DNA from: Sphingobium jiangsuense
GTDB lineage: Bacteria; Pseudomonadota; Alphaproteobacteria; Sphingomonadales; Sphingomonadaceae
Direction: 5' to 3'
Assembly (NCBI RefSeq): GCF_014196495.1
Contig: NZ_JACIDT010000025.1
Location: 1 to 44,642 of the forward strand
DNA: 44,642 bases
Under the pieces are notes generated by a model, which saw only the letters and a program-made list of their open reading frames with translations, did not search any database and was not told the DNA's origin. Shown here in pieces: positions 9,252 through 17,165 of this stretch (positions within the stretch are counted from its first letter, which is position 1; each line of letters opens with the position of its first letter). The position numbers and the translations under genes are program-made.

Positions 9252-9974
9252 ATGAGCATCGAACGCCACGTCGTCCTGCATGAAGGCCCCGGCGGCCCCT
9301 TCGAATCCATGGCCGTCTACGATCCGGCGGCGGGCACGCAGCCGGGCATGCTGCTCTTCCCCAATTTCCTGGGCACCAAGGAATGGGATTTCGCCAAGGC
9401 GGAGCAATTGGCGGCGATGGGCTTCAAGGTGCTGGTGGTCGATTATTACGGCCAGGGCAAGCGCGCGTCCGGCATGGGCGACCCGAAGGCGGGCGAATAT
9501 CTCGCCGAGCTGACCGCGGACCGCGCGGCGATGCGCGACCGGCTGCTCGACGCGCTGGCGGAGTTGCGCAAGCTGCCGGGCGTGGATGCGGCGCGCTGCG
9601 GCGCGATCGGTTTTTGCGCGGGCGGCAAATGCGTGCTCGATCTGGCGCGCGCGGGCGCGGATATTCTCGCCGGCGTCAGCTTCCACGGCGTCTATGACGC
9701 GCCGCCCTTCCCCAACAAGCCGATCACCGCGAAGCTGCTGGTCTGCCATGGCTGGAACGACCCGCTCTGCCCGCCCGACGCGACCGTCGCGCTGGCCAAT
9801 GAGCTGAACGAGAGCGGCGCCGACTGGCAACTGATCGCCTATGGCCACACCGGCCACGCCTTCACCGCCAACGACGTGCCGCTGAAGGACGACAGGAGCT
9901 TCGGCTTCCAGCCTTCGACCAACAACCGCAGCTGGAAGGCGATGCAGGCGCTGTTCGAGGAAGTGTTCGGTTGA
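9252..9974 (+). CDS. dienelactone hydrolase family protein
   Basis: Alpha/beta hydrolase of the dienelactone hydrolase family, 240 residues, cytoplasmic (no signal). The nucleophile elbow is GFCAGGKC, with Cys in place of the common Ser as is typical for this family; the acid is the Asp in HGWNDPLCPP and the catalytic His is in GHTGHAF. True substrate is unknown; such proteins hydrolyse lactones and esters from aromatic breakdown or detoxification. The start ATG (9252) follows an AGGGAGAAAGAG ribosome site; a GTG three nt before is also possible. It stands alone, divergent from gpmA, followed by a hairpin terminator. Confidence 0.85.
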   Translation: MSIERHVVLHEGPGGPFESMAVYDPAAGTQPGMLLFPNFLGTKEWDFAKAEQLAAMGFKVLVVDYYGQGKRASGMGDPKAGEYLAELTADRAAMRDRLLDALAELRKLPGVDAARCGAIGFCAGGKCVLDLARAGADILAGVSFHGVYDAPPFPNKPITAKLLVCHGWNDPLCPPDATVALANELNESGADWQLIAYGHTGHAFTANDVPLKDDRSFGFQPSTNNRSWKAMQALFEEVFG

Positions 9975-9983
9975 TTCCGGAAA

Positions 9984-10013
9984 CCATGGCCCTGTCAGCA
10001 GGCGGGGCCATGG
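9984..10013 (+). terminator. hairpin after the dienelactone hydrolase gene
   Basis: Perfect 9-bp inverted repeat CCATGGCCC / GGGCCATGG (9984-9992 with 10005-10013) starting 9 nt past the stop codon. The T-run after it is poor (TGTGTTG), so termination may be partial and the next gene may be read through. Confidence 0.5.
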
Positions 10014-10033
10014 TGTGTTGAAGGACCAGTGAG

Positions 10034-10468
10034 ATGGCAAGCGAAACAGGCCCGGAGGATATTCCCGCCCGGTTCGAGGCCGCCTGGAACGCCCACGACA
10101 TGGAGGCGTTCGGGCGGCTGTTCCACGCCGATGCCAGCTTCGTGAACCGGTTCGGTACCTATTGGCGCGGGGTTGACCGGATCGTCGCCGGTCATGCCCG
10201 CATCCATGCCTCGGTCTACAGCGATTCGACCCTCGCCAACGCCGCGCCCGATATCGATCGGATCGGCAAGGATGCCGCGATCCTCCACTTCTGGTCACGC
10301 CTCAGCGCGGGACAGGCTCACCCTGAGGGGCCGCATCAGGTCGATACGATAATCCTGGCGGTCGTGACCCGCCGCGAAGGAGAATGGCGCATACAGGCGC
10401 TGGAGAATGTCACGCTCGTCAATCCGATGACCGGGGCGCCGGTATTGCGGGACGCCCCGTTGCCATAG
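10034..10468 (+). CDS. SnoaL-like / SgcJ-EcaC family protein
   Basis: 144-residue single-domain protein of the NTF2-like superfamily (SgcJ/EcaC or DUF4440 type). The opening DIPARFEAAWNAHDMEAFGRLFHADASFVNRFGTYWRG is typical: a helix with the AWNAHD motif, then a W-x-G turn. The cone-shaped fold binds small hydrophobic molecules, but the ligand and any activity cannot be read from sequence. Start ATG has AAGGACC upstream. Only 20 nt follow the hairpin of the preceding gene; its stop is 11 nt from the convergent M14 peptidase stop. Confidence 0.75.
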   Translation: MASETGPEDIPARFEAAWNAHDMEAFGRLFHADASFVNRFGTYWRGVDRIVAGHARIHASVYSDSTLANAAPDIDRIGKDAAILHFWSRLSAGQAHPEGPHQVDTIILAVVTRREGEWRIQALENVTLVNPMTGAPVLRDAPLP

Positions 10469-10479
10469 AAGCTCCAGCC

Positions 10480-11610
10480 TCAAATCTCGTCGATGATCTC
10501 CGCCAGCGCGGCGAGGCAGTCCTTGCCGAGCTGGGCCGAGCGCGCCGGGGACCAGCCATAGTCCTCGTCGGGCAGGTCGTCATGATCCTTGAACGGCATT
10601 TCCAGCGTCATCGCCACCGCGCCATAGCGCTCCGCCACCTGCGCGGTGGACATGGAAAGGTTCGCCCGGCCCGGCGGCGCGGCGGGATAGCCGATCCGCG
10701 TCTGGAAATCCGGCGTGCGCGCGGCCAGCAGGTCACGATAGCGATTGTATAGGTCGAGCCGGTCCTGCCGCAGCGACGGTATTCCTTCGAACCCGGCGAT
10801 GAACACCGCGGGGATCGCCTCGTCGCCATGCACGTCCATCGCGAAATCGACGCCGGTGCGGTCCATCTCCGCGCGTACCAGATAGACCTCCGGGCTGCGC
10901 TCCAGCGAGGGCGCGTGCCATTCGCGGTTGAGGTTCACGCCCACCGCATTGGTGCGCAGATGGCCGCGTCTGCTGCCGTCCGGGTTCATGTTCGGCACGA
11001 TGTGGAAGGTCGCTTGTCCGCGCAGCAGCCGCGCCACGCTGTCCTCCGGATCACACAGCCGTTCCAGCGCGCCTTCCATCCACCATTCGGCCATCGTCTC
11101 GCCCGGATGCTGGCGCGCGTAGAGCCAGACCTGCTTTTCCCCCTCGCCCAGCGTCAGCAGGTCGAGCGGCTGGCAGTCGAGCGTCAGCCCCAGTTCCTTC
11201 TGCGTCACGCCCGGCTGGCGCCCGGCCCATGCCACCATGTCATGATGGCGCTCCATCGAATAGGGCGCGAAATAGGCGACCCACAGCGCGTTGCCGTCCG
11301 GCTCCACGCGGATCGTCAGCCGGCCGTCGGCATAATCGGTATCGGCGAGCCACCAGTTCTCGCGATCCTCGCTCACCCGCGCCCTGTAGTTCGGCCAGCC
11401 GTCGGGATAGGCGGATCCGGCGCAATTGGTGAGGACGAGTTCCACCTGCCGCCCGGCGGCGCCCGCCACGCGGAAATGGAACCATTGATAGAAATCGCTG
11501 TCCTGATCCCTCAATATCTCCAGCTCCGCCCGCCAGACGGGCGCGGCGGTGTCGATGGAAAGGATGCGGATATTGCCCGCGTCGAAGGCGCTGCTGATCG
11601 ATAGGGTCAT
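10480..11610 (-). CDS. M14 family zinc carboxypeptidase, cytosolic carboxypeptidase type
   Basis: 376-residue metallocarboxypeptidase. The N-terminal ~115 residues match the beta-sandwich domain found ahead of the catalytic domain in the cytosolic carboxypeptidase (CCP) subfamily, ending in FAPYSMERH. The catalytic domain shows the zinc pair HPGET (H and E), the NMNPDGSRRGHLRTNAVGVNLNREW segment with the substrate-binding Asn-Arg, the third zinc ligand in DVHGDE, and the catalytic Glu in MTLEMPF. No signal peptide, so cytoplasmic. In eukaryotes this subfamily trims C-terminal glutamates; bacterial substrates are unknown. Start ATG at 11610 overlaps the DUF4136 stop as ATGA, so the pair is one operon. 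Confidence 0.9.
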   Translation of the reverse strand: MTLSISSAFDAGNIRILSIDTAAPVWRAELEILRDQDSDFYQWFHFRVAGAAGRQVELVLTNCAGSAYPDGWPNYRARVSEDRENWWLADTDYADGRLTIRVEPDGNALWVAYFAPYSMERHHDMVAWAGRQPGVTQKELGLTLDCQPLDLLTLGEGEKQVWLYARQHPGETMAEWWMEGALERLCDPEDSVARLLRGQATFHIVPNMNPDGSRRGHLRTNAVGVNLNREWHAPSLERSPEVYLVRAEMDRTGVDFAMDVHGDEAIPAVFIAGFEGIPSLRQDRLDLYNRYRDLLAARTPDFQTRIGYPAAPPGRANLSMSTAQVAERYGAVAMTLEMPFKDHDDLPDEDYGWSPARSAQLGKDCLAALAEIIDEI

Positions 11611-12224
11611 TTGACGGTTATAGTCTCGCCCGACCGGCCCGGATAGTCCTTGAACAGCGCCGCCGCGAGCTTGCCGGCGGACAGCCCCGCCTGAGAGGCC
11701 GGGGTGCCGACCTTGGCGCTGGTCTCGGCGCGGCCTTCCCATACCGGCTGGCTGTCGGCCCGGCGGCGGATCTGCACCGACAGGCGGGTGACGACCACGT
11801 CCTTGGGCTTGCCGGACAGGTTGATGCCGATGCCGACGCCAAGGCCGCTGCCATAGCTGCCGGTCGCGCCGCCCACGCCGACGCTGACCGGCGAACGGCC
11901 CCCGGCGTCGAGCGGCGAGCGCACCTCCCGGTCGTAGGCGATCAGCGCGACATAATCGCTGGCGCGCAGCGTCTGGCGGCCCGTTTCGTCGGTGAAGCCG
12001 ACACGCTGCAATTCCTGCGCGACGGCGCCCGCGAAGGTGCGATATTCGATGCTGTCGTCGCGCGGGCCGGGCTGCGGCTCCACGACGATGCCGCCGGTCC
12101 GGGGCACCGCCGCGCCCGGCGCGTGGAAGCGCGTGACCTCCACCGGCGGGATCGAGGCCGCGCAGCCGGAAAGGGCCAGCCCGCCCATCATCGCCATCAC
12201 TGCAAGGCTGAGGTGCCGGGACAT
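11607..12224 (-). CDS. DUF4136-type lipoprotein
   Basis: 205-residue predicted lipoprotein: MSRHLSLAVMAMMGGLALSG followed by the lipidated Cys (LSGC lipobox). The mature part resembles DUF4136 proteins, with an early EYRTFAGAVAQELQRVGF segment and a glycine-rich stretch (SVGVGGATGSYGSGLGVG), then a beta-rich end. Function unknown; probably periplasmic or outer-membrane bound. Start ATG at 12224 follows GGAGAAGAAACT. It is coupled by a 4-nt overlap to the downstream cytosolic carboxypeptidase, an odd partnership since one is exported and the other is not. Confidence 0.75.
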   Translation of the reverse strand: MSRHLSLAVMAMMGGLALSGCAASIPPVEVTRFHAPGAAVPRTGGIVVEPQPGPRDDSIEYRTFAGAVAQELQRVGFTDETGRQTLRASDYVALIAYDREVRSPLDAGGRSPVSVGVGGATGSYGSGLGVGIGINLSGKPKDVVVTRLSVQIRRRADSQPVWEGRAETSAKVGTPASQAGLSAGKLAAALFKDYPGRSGETITVK

Positions 12225-12367
12225 AGTTTCTTCTCCGCATTTGCCGAAAACCGGTCGCCGCGACCGCATTTTCCTTTCCTTGCCCATATTATCCCTGCAC
12301 GGAAGATGAACAAGAGAGCATGAGGCCGGGCCCGCGCCGGAATATTTCGCCGCCGCGCCGCTCGCGC

Positions 12368-12396
12368 TTGACTTTGGGGCCCAAGCGCCATAGGGG
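12368..12396 (+). promoter_or_regulatory. predicted promoter of rpmJ
   Basis: TTGACT (12368-12373), 17-nt spacer, TAGGGG (12391-12396). Transcription would begin near 12403, about 40 nt before rpmJ. The same TTG...N17...TAGGGG layout recurs upstream of pheA. Confidence 0.5.
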
Positions 12397-12444
12397 CTGC
12401 GCTTCGAATTTCCGTACCACAGAATCATTATCGAAGGCTGCGTC

Positions 12445-12570
12445 ATGAAGATCCGCAACTCGCTGAAGTCACTGAAGGACCGCCACCGGGACAACCGCGT
12501 GATCCGTCGTCGCGGTCGTACCTATGTCATCAACAAGACGAATCGCCGCTTCAAGGCGCGTCAGGGCTGA
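12445..12570 (+). CDS. rpmJ: 50S ribosomal protein L36, B type
   Basis: 41 residues beginning MKIRNSLKSLKDRHRDN and ending RRFKARQG. This is the longer, zinc-free form of L36: it has no cysteines, whereas the canonical 37-38-residue form carries a zinc ribbon. It binds 23S rRNA in the large subunit. It has its own promoter and a strong terminator, so it is a single-gene transcript away from the main ribosomal operons, as usual for this form in proteobacteria. Confidence 0.95.
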   Translation: MKIRNSLKSLKDRHRDNRVIRRRGRTYVINKTNRRFKARQG

Positions 12571-12623
12571 TCGCCCCGCCAGCGGCGGCCTTGCGCCTGC
12601 CGGTTGGTGATTGATGCATGACG

Positions 12624-12649
12624 AAACCCGGTCGAAAGGCCGGGTTTTT
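12624..12649 (+). terminator. rho-independent terminator of rpmJ
   Basis: 10-bp stem (12624-12633 with 12638-12647, one T-G pair) closed by a GAAA tetraloop and running into five T. Confidence 0.9.
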
Positions 12650-12711
12650 CGTGTTTGCGAGAGGGAAGGCATCGCGGCGGGAAGCCGAGATTGGACCTCG
12701 CCCCTTATCTT

Positions 12712-12785
12712 CACCCCAGCGCAGGCTGGGGTCGCGGACCATGCGCGCACCGCCTCCTGAGATGCCAGCCTGCGCTGGCATGACG
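12712..12785 (+). repeat. intergenic palindromic repeat family B, copy 2
   Basis: Left arm CCCCAGCGCAGGCTGGGG, right arm GCCAGCCTGCGCTGGC followed by ATGACG. Each arm is itself a 6-bp hairpin with complementary four-base loops (GCAG and CTGC). Confidence 0.85.
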
Positions 12786-12818
12786 TGAGAGGGGGTGGAA
12801 AACTGACATAGCCTCAAC

Positions 12819-12848
12819 CGTCATGCTGAACTTGTTTCAGCATCCATC
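12819..12848 (+). repeat. intergenic repeat family C, copy 1
   Basis: Contains GCTGAACTTGTTTCAGC, a hairpin with a GCTGAA/TTCAGC stem. From memory this motif is very common between genes in sphingomonads; the window has this copy and a diverged relative at 12881. Confidence 0.6.
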
Positions 12849-12880
12849 AAGCCCCACACTCCTCCGCTCAATCCGGTGAA

Positions 12881-12932
12881 ATGGACCCTGAGCCGAAGGC
12901 CAGTGCAGCTAACCAAGTTCAGGGTGACGATG
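12881..12932 (+). repeat. intergenic repeat family C, diverged copy
   Basis: Begins GGACCCTGA and ends TTCAGGGTGACG: the outer arms pair (ACCCTGA with TCAGGGT) around a degenerate centre. Confidence 0.5.
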
Positions 12933-12968
12933 AAGGCAAAGGTCCGTTCTGGCCGAAATCCACCTCCC

Positions 12969-14420
12969 TCAATCATGCCCCTTCAGCTCATCGCCGCGCA
13001 GATGGGCGACGTGGATCACATTGGTCGACCCCGGCGTTCCGAACGGCACGCCCGCCAGCACGATGATCTTGTCGCCGCCCTCGGCCAGCTTGTGGCGCAG
13101 CGCCATGCGGCGGGCCTTGCCGACCATTTCTTCGAAGCTGCCGACATCCTTGGTGCGCACCGCATGCACGCCCCAGAACAGCCCCATGCGCCGCGCCGTT
13201 TCCGCGCGCGGGGTCAGCGCCAGGATCGGCGTGTGCGGCCGCTCGCGCGAGACGCGGCGCACCGTGCTGCCGCTCAGCGTGAAGCAGACGATCGCCCGCG
13301 CGCTCACCGTCCGGGTGATGCTGCCCGCCGCCTCGGCCAGCGCGTCGGCGGTGGTCGCGTCGGGCTTGGTCTGGGTGAAATGCAGCCGGTCGAGATAGCC
13401 CGGCCCGGTCTCGACGGTGCGGGCGATGCCGTCCATCATCGCCACCGCCTCGCGCGGGAAATCGCCCGCCGCCGTCTCGGCCGACAGCATGATCGCGTCC
13501 GCCCCGTCATAAACGGCGGTGGCGACGTCGGACACCTCGGCACGGGTCGGGGTCGGCGCCTTGATCATCGATTCGAGCATCTGGGTCGCGACCACCACCG
13601 GGCGCCCCATGCGCCGTGCTGCCGCGACGATCTGTTTCTGAAGAGGGGGCACCGCCTCGGGCGGCAGCTCGACGCCCAGATCGCCGCGCGCCACCATCAC
13701 GCCGTCGGCCAGTTCCAGTATCTCGTCCAGCCGCTGGATCGCCGCCGGTTTCTCGATCTTGGCCATCAGCGCGCCATGGCCGCCCATCAGCCGCCGCGCC
13801 TCGGCCAGATCCTCCGGGCGCTGCACGAAGCTCAGCGCCACCCAGTCCACGCCCAGCTGCATGGCGAAGGACAGGTCGCGCCGGTCCTTGTCCGTCAGCG
13901 CGGCGAGCGGCAGCACGACGTCCGGCACGTTGACGCCCTTGCGGTTGGAAAGCGCCCCGCCCACCTCGACGACGGTTTCGATGCGATTGTCGTCGACCTC
14001 CCGCACGCGCAGCACCAGCCGGCCGTCGTCCAGCAGCAGCCGGGTGCCGGCCTTCAGCGCCTCATAGATCTCGACATGGGGCAGGGTGACGCGGCTGGCG
14101 TCGCCGGGCGTGTCGTCGCGATCCAGCACGAAGCTCTGCCCCGCCTTCAGCGTCACCAGATTGTTGGCGAAGCTGCCGACGCGCAGCTTGGGCCCCTGAA
14201 GGTCGGCCAGGATCGTCATCGGCCGCCCATATTCCTTTTCCAGCGCGCGGATATGGGCGAGGTTGGCGGCATGGTCGTCATGCGTGCCATGGCTCATGTT
14301 GAGGCGGAAAGCGTCGGCCCCCGCCAGATACAGCTCGCGGATCGTCGCCGGGTCGGAGCTTGCGGGACCGAGGGTAGAAAGAATGCGGACTTTCCGCGCA
14401 CGAGGGGGAAGGCTTTTCAA
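12969..14420 (-). CDS. pyk: pyruvate kinase
   Basis: Last step of glycolysis: phosphoenolpyruvate plus ADP to pyruvate plus ATP. The reading frame shows VRILSTLGPASSD, the RLNMSHGTHDD active-site segment, the MVARGDLGVELP Mg/PEP signature and the KPVVVATQMLESM-type segment (here RPVVVATQMLESM). I choose TTG at 14420 as the start: AAAGGAG lies five nt upstream and the 483-residue product matches normal pyruvate kinase length. An ATG at 14474 would add 18 residues but has no ribosome site. No CBS or PEP-synthase-like C-terminal domain. Divergent from the DUF1244 gene. Confidence 0.95.
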   Translation of the reverse strand: MKSLPPRARKVRILSTLGPASSDPATIRELYLAGADAFRLNMSHGTHDDHAANLAHIRALEKEYGRPMTILADLQGPKLRVGSFANNLVTLKAGQSFVLDRDDTPGDASRVTLPHVEIYEALKAGTRLLLDDGRLVLRVREVDDNRIETVVEVGGALSNRKGVNVPDVVLPLAALTDKDRRDLSFAMQLGVDWVALSFVQRPEDLAEARRLMGGHGALMAKIEKPAAIQRLDEILELADGVMVARGDLGVELPPEAVPPLQKQIVAAARRMGRPVVVATQMLESMIKAPTPTRAEVSDVATAVYDGADAIMLSAETAAGDFPREAVAMMDGIARTVETGPGYLDRLHFTQTKPDATTADALAEAAGSITRTVSARAIVCFTLSGSTVRRVSRERPHTPILALTPRAETARRMGLFWGVHAVRTKDVGSFEEMVGKARRMALRHKLAEGGDKIIVLAGVPFGTPGSTNVIHVAHLRGDELKGHD

Positions 14421-14425
14421 GACAG

Positions 14426-14432
14426 CTCCTTT
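14426..14432 (-). promoter_or_regulatory. ribosome binding site that fixes the pyk start
   Basis: AAAGGAG on the minus strand, five nt before a TTG codon. It supports TTG at 14420 over the ATG at 14474. Confidence 0.7.
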
Positions 14433-14532
14433 AACGATCCCTTCGGACGGCTTGCGCACCGCCGCTGTTTTCATCGACAGGATGAGGCGCTATCCCCGCT
14501 GCACGACAGGAATATGACGCAGGAACCCTAGC

Positions 14533-14832
14533 ATGGAAGAACCGATAATCAATGACGCAGCGGCAGCCGCCGCCTTTCGCAGGCTAATCCGCCATCTGCG
14601 CCACCGCACCGACGCGCAGAATGTGGACCTGATGGGGCTGGCGGGCTTCTGCCGCAACTGCCTCGCCGACTGGGTGGCCGAGGCCGATGGGCGGATGAGC
14701 CGGGAAGAGGCGCGCCACGCCGTCTACGGCATGCCCTATGCGGAGTGGAAGGCGAAGCATCAGGGCGAGGCGACGCCCGAACAGCTCGCGCGGATGGAAG
14801 AAAGCATAGCCAGAAACCGCGCGAGCGATTAA
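14533..14832 (+). CDS. DUF1244 family protein
   Basis: 99-residue cytoplasmic protein of the DUF1244 family, function unknown. Conserved features are the RRLIRHLRHRTDAQNVDLMGLAGFCRNC stretch with its two Cys, followed by LADWVAEAD and a helical tail with YGMPYAEWK. Paired cysteines may bind a metal, which is inference. Start ATG follows AGGAA. It lies 50 nt upstream of gapR in the same direction. Confidence 0.85.
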   Translation: MEEPIINDAAAAAAFRRLIRHLRHRTDAQNVDLMGLAGFCRNCLADWVAEADGRMSREEARHAVYGMPYAEWKAKHQGEATPEQLARMEESIARNRASD

Positions 14833-14882
14833 GGACGTCGCCTTTCTTTCTGTCACCACGATTCAGCCTGGGGATTTATCAC

Positions 14883-15125
14883 ATGAGCGAAGGCAATGTC
14901 GCCGCCGAACAGCTGCGCCTTTTCATCGAGCGCATCGAGCGCCTGGAGGAAGAGAAAAAGGGGATCGCCGACGACATCAAGGATGTCTATCTTGAGGCGA
15001 AAGCGAACGGCTATGACGTGAAGACGATGCGCGCGATCGTGCGCCTGCGGAAGCTGGAAAGCCATGTCCGCCAGGAAGCCGAGGCGCTGCTGGAGACCTA
15101 CAAGAACGCGCTCGGCATCGAATAG
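14883..15125 (+). CDS. gapR: GapR family DNA-binding protein (DUF2312)
   Basis: 80-residue, highly helical nucleoid-associated protein. In Caulobacter GapR clamps overtwisted DNA ahead of replication and transcription machinery and helps topoisomerases. Here the sequence runs NVAAEQLRLFIERIERLEEEKKGIADDIKDVYLEAKANGYDVKTMRAIVRLRKL, with the long coiled coil and the basic DNA-contacting end as in the family. Start ATG at 14883 was chosen because the family begins there. No strong ribosome site precedes it (GGGGATTTATCAC). Confidence 0.92.
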   Translation: MSEGNVAAEQLRLFIERIERLEEEKKGIADDIKDVYLEAKANGYDVKTMRAIVRLRKLESHVRQEAEALLETYKNALGIE

Positions 15126-15164
15126 GCACGCGCGGGGCCGGGCGCCCGAAAGAGGAGAGCAATC

Positions 15165-15539
15165 ATGGCGCAATCCCCCTGGGGATCTTCCGATTCGAAC
15201 GGCAGCGGCGGCGGCGGCGAAATGATCGTCACCACCACGCCCGGCGTCGAAGGCCGCCCGGCCCGCCGCTATCACGGCATCGTCACCGGCGAAGTGATCG
15301 TCGGCGCCAATGTGTTCCGCGATCTCTTCGCGGGCATCCGCGACCTCGTCGGCGGCCGCGCGGGCGCCTATGAGGACGTGCTGCAACGCGCGCGCGAACA
15401 GGCGCTGGGCGAGATGCGCATGCGTGCGGTCGAGCTGGGCGCCAATGCGGTGATCGGCGTCGACCTCGATTATGAGGTGCTGGGGTCGAACGGATCGATG
15501 CTGATGGTGTCCGCGACGGGCACGGCGGTCACCCTCTGA
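15165..15539 (+). CDS. YbjQ/UPF0145 family protein
   Basis: 124 residues. After a Ser/Gly-rich N-terminus the UPF0145 (YbjQ) fold begins at about residue 20: MIVTTTPGVEGRP...YHGIVTGEVIVGANVFRDLFAGIRDLVGGRAGAYE, then LGANAVIGVDLDYEVLG. The family forms small homopentamers; function is unknown and the metal-binding name often attached is weakly supported. A strong AGAGGAGAG ribosome site precedes the ATG. Same direction as gapR with a 39-nt gap. Confidence 0.85.
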   Translation: MAQSPWGSSDSNGSGGGGEMIVTTTPGVEGRPARRYHGIVTGEVIVGANVFRDLFAGIRDLVGGRAGAYEDVLQRAREQALGEMRMRAVELGANAVIGVDLDYEVLGSNGSMLMVSATGTAVTL

Positions 15540-15578
15540 CCGGCGGCCTCGCCTTCCGGGCGCACGGCCCTCCCGACC

Positions 15579-15607
15579 TTGCGATCCCGCCCCGCGCCCG
15601 CTAGAGA
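15579..15607 (+). promoter_or_regulatory. predicted promoter of yebC
   Basis: TTGCGA (15579-15584), 17-nt spacer, TAGAGA (15602-15607). Predicted start near 15614 leaves about 35 nt of leader with the AGGGAG ribosome site. A TATAAT at 15630-15635 looks better by itself but would start transcription inside that ribosome site. Confidence 0.45.
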
Positions 15608-15648
15608 GCGCGGCGATAATCCATTCACCTATAATGAGGGAGCGGCCC

Positions 15649-16392
15649 GTGGCAGGCCATAGCAAATTCAAGAACATCATGCACCGCAAGGGCGCGCAGG
15701 ACAAGAAGCGCTCCGCCATGTTTTCGAAGCTGAGCCGCGAGATTACCGTGGCGGCGAAGATGGGCATGCCCGACCCGGACATGAACCCCCGCCTGCGGCT
15801 CGCGGTCAATGCCGCCAAGGCGCAGTCGATGCCGAAGGACAATATCCAGCGCGCGATCGACAAGGCGACGAAGGGCGAGGGCGAGAATTACGAGGAAGTC
15901 CGCTATGAGGGCTATGGCCCGCAGGGCGTGGCGATCATCGTCGAGGCGCTGACCGACAACCGCAACCGCACCGCCACCAATGTGCGCACCGCCTTCGCCA
16001 AGAATGGCGGCAATCTGGGCGCGTCCGGCGCGGTCAGCCACGGCTTCGACCGCATGGGCCTCATCACCTATCCGGCCGCCGCGGGCGATGCGGAGAAGAT
16101 TTTCGAGGCCGCGCTCGAAGCCGGGGCCGAGGATGTCTCCTCGGACGAGGACGAGCACGAGATCTGGACGGCGATGGACGCGCTACACGAGGTCGCCAAG
16201 GCGCTGGAAGAGGTGCTGGGTCCGGCGGATTCGGCCAAGCTCGCCTGGCGGCCGCAGACGACGATAGAGGTGGACGAAGGCAGCGCCGGAACGCTGATGA
16301 AGCTGATCGACACGCTGGAGGATGACGACGACGTGCAGACCGTCTGGGGCAATTACGAAGTCTCCGACGAGGTGATGGCGAAGCTGGGATGA
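15649..16392 (+). CDS. yebC: YebC/PmpR family regulatory protein
   Basis: 247 residues. Opens (M)AGHSKFKNIMHRKGAQDKKR, the family signature, and ends in the acidic DDDDVQTVWGNYEVSDEVM. YebC-family proteins act as transcription regulators (for example upstream of ruvC or quorum genes) and recent work links members to relief of ribosome stalling on proline runs. The start is GTG at 15649: AGGGAG is 7 nt upstream and the family always begins with AGHSKF. It precedes ruvC by 61 nt, a classical pairing. Confidence 0.95.
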   Translation: MAGHSKFKNIMHRKGAQDKKRSAMFSKLSREITVAAKMGMPDPDMNPRLRLAVNAAKAQSMPKDNIQRAIDKATKGEGENYEEVRYEGYGPQGVAIIVEALTDNRNRTATNVRTAFAKNGGNLGASGAVSHGFDRMGLITYPAAAGDAEKIFEAALEAGAEDVSSDEDEHEIWTAMDALHEVAKALEEVLGPADSAKLAWRPQTTIEVDEGSAGTLMKLIDTLEDDDDVQTVWGNYEVSDEVMAKLG

Positions 16393-16453
16393 GCCCTGTG
16401 GCCCCACCTCGCTCCGGGGAGGGGCCGGCCATCCGCGCCTTCATCGGCGCGCC

Positions 16454-16951
16454 ATGATCATCCTGGGCCTCGACCCCGGCCTCGGCACGACCGGCTGGGG
16501 CCTGATCTTCGCCGACGGCAACCGCCTCAGCCATATCGCCAACGGCCAGATCAGGACCGAAACCGCCGCCGCCCTGCCGGAGCGGCTGGTCGCGCTGGAT
16601 GCGGCGCTGACCGACCTCATCCTTGAGCATCGTCCCACCGGCGCGGCGGTCGAGGAGGTGTTCGTCAACGCCAACCCGCAATCGACGCTGAAGCTGGGGC
16701 AGGCGCGCGGCGTCGTGCTGCTCAACGCGGCGCGGTCGGGCATGCAGGTCGGCGAATATGCGGCGCGGCTGGTCAAGAAATCGGTGGTCGGCGTCGGCAA
16801 TGCCAGCAAGGATCAGGTCCACGCGATGGTCGCCCGCCTGCTGCCCGGCGCGAAGATCTCCGGCCCCGACGCCGCCGACGCCCTCGCCGTCGCCATCACC
16901 CACGCGCATATGCAGGCCAGTGCGAAGGCGCTGGGGCGGGTTAGGTTCTGA
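16454..16951 (+). CDS. ruvC: Holliday junction resolvase RuvC
   Basis: Dimeric endonuclease that cuts four-way junctions placed by RuvAB. The 165-residue product has the RNase H-like acidic residues: D7 in LGLDPG, E in AVEEVF, and the pair in ISGPDAADALAVAITHAH near the end. Normal length. Followed not by ruvA but by a family B repeat, a family A repeat and an opposed DUF486 gene. Confidence 0.97.
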   Translation: MIILGLDPGLGTTGWGLIFADGNRLSHIANGQIRTETAAALPERLVALDAALTDLILEHRPTGAAVEEVFVNANPQSTLKLGQARGVVLLNAARSGMQVGEYAARLVKKSVVGVGNASKDQVHAMVARLLPGAKISGPDAADALAVAITHAHMQASAKALGRVRF

Positions 16952-16964
16952 CGCTCCCTTTCAT

Positions 16965-17045
16965 CGTCATGCCAGCGCAGGCTGGCATCATTCCCGGTTA
17001 CAGGGAACCAATTCCCCAGAGATGCCAGCCTGCGCCGGCATGACG
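16965..17045 (+). repeat. intergenic palindromic repeat family B, copy 3
   Basis: The most symmetrical copy: both outer arms are of the GCCAGC...GCTGGCATC type, forming a 25-nt terminal inverted repeat (16965-16989 with 17021-17045) with one mismatch. Confidence 0.85.
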
Positions 17046-17089
17046 GGAAATATATGATTGATTTGGGTGGTTATCTACCACTCTTCCTG

Positions 17090-17118
17090 CCGTTCGGGCT
17101 GAGCTTGTCGAAGCCCTG
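17090..17118 (+). repeat. intergenic repeat family A, copy 2
   Basis: Partial copy: CCGTTCGGGCTGAGCTTG followed by TCGAAG and then diverging. 44 nt after a family B copy. Confidence 0.7.
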
Positions 17119-17165
17119 TCCTCTTTAAAGGAAGGGAAGTATAGCCGTTGGGCTTCGTACGCCCC

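Larger units (their letters stand above)
12571..12968. other. 398-nt gene-free junction between rpmJ and pyk filled with repeats
   Basis: Holds the rpmJ terminator, a family B palindrome (12712-12785) and two family C copies (12819-12848 and 12881-12932). No ribosome site plus coding frame that looks real was found. The pyk stop faces it from the other side, so this is a convergent junction. Confidence 0.7.

Noticed and set aside
10480..12240. 586-codon reading of the M14 gene
   Set aside because: The first ~210 codons are Arg-rich and run through the DUF4136 lipoprotein gene in another frame. ATG at 11610 with ATGA coupling gives the correct protein.
15630..15635. TATAAT as the -10 box of yebC
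   Set aside because: It would start transcription inside the AGGGAG ribosome site, seven nt before the GTG, and has no -35. The TAGAGA box at 15602 fits better.
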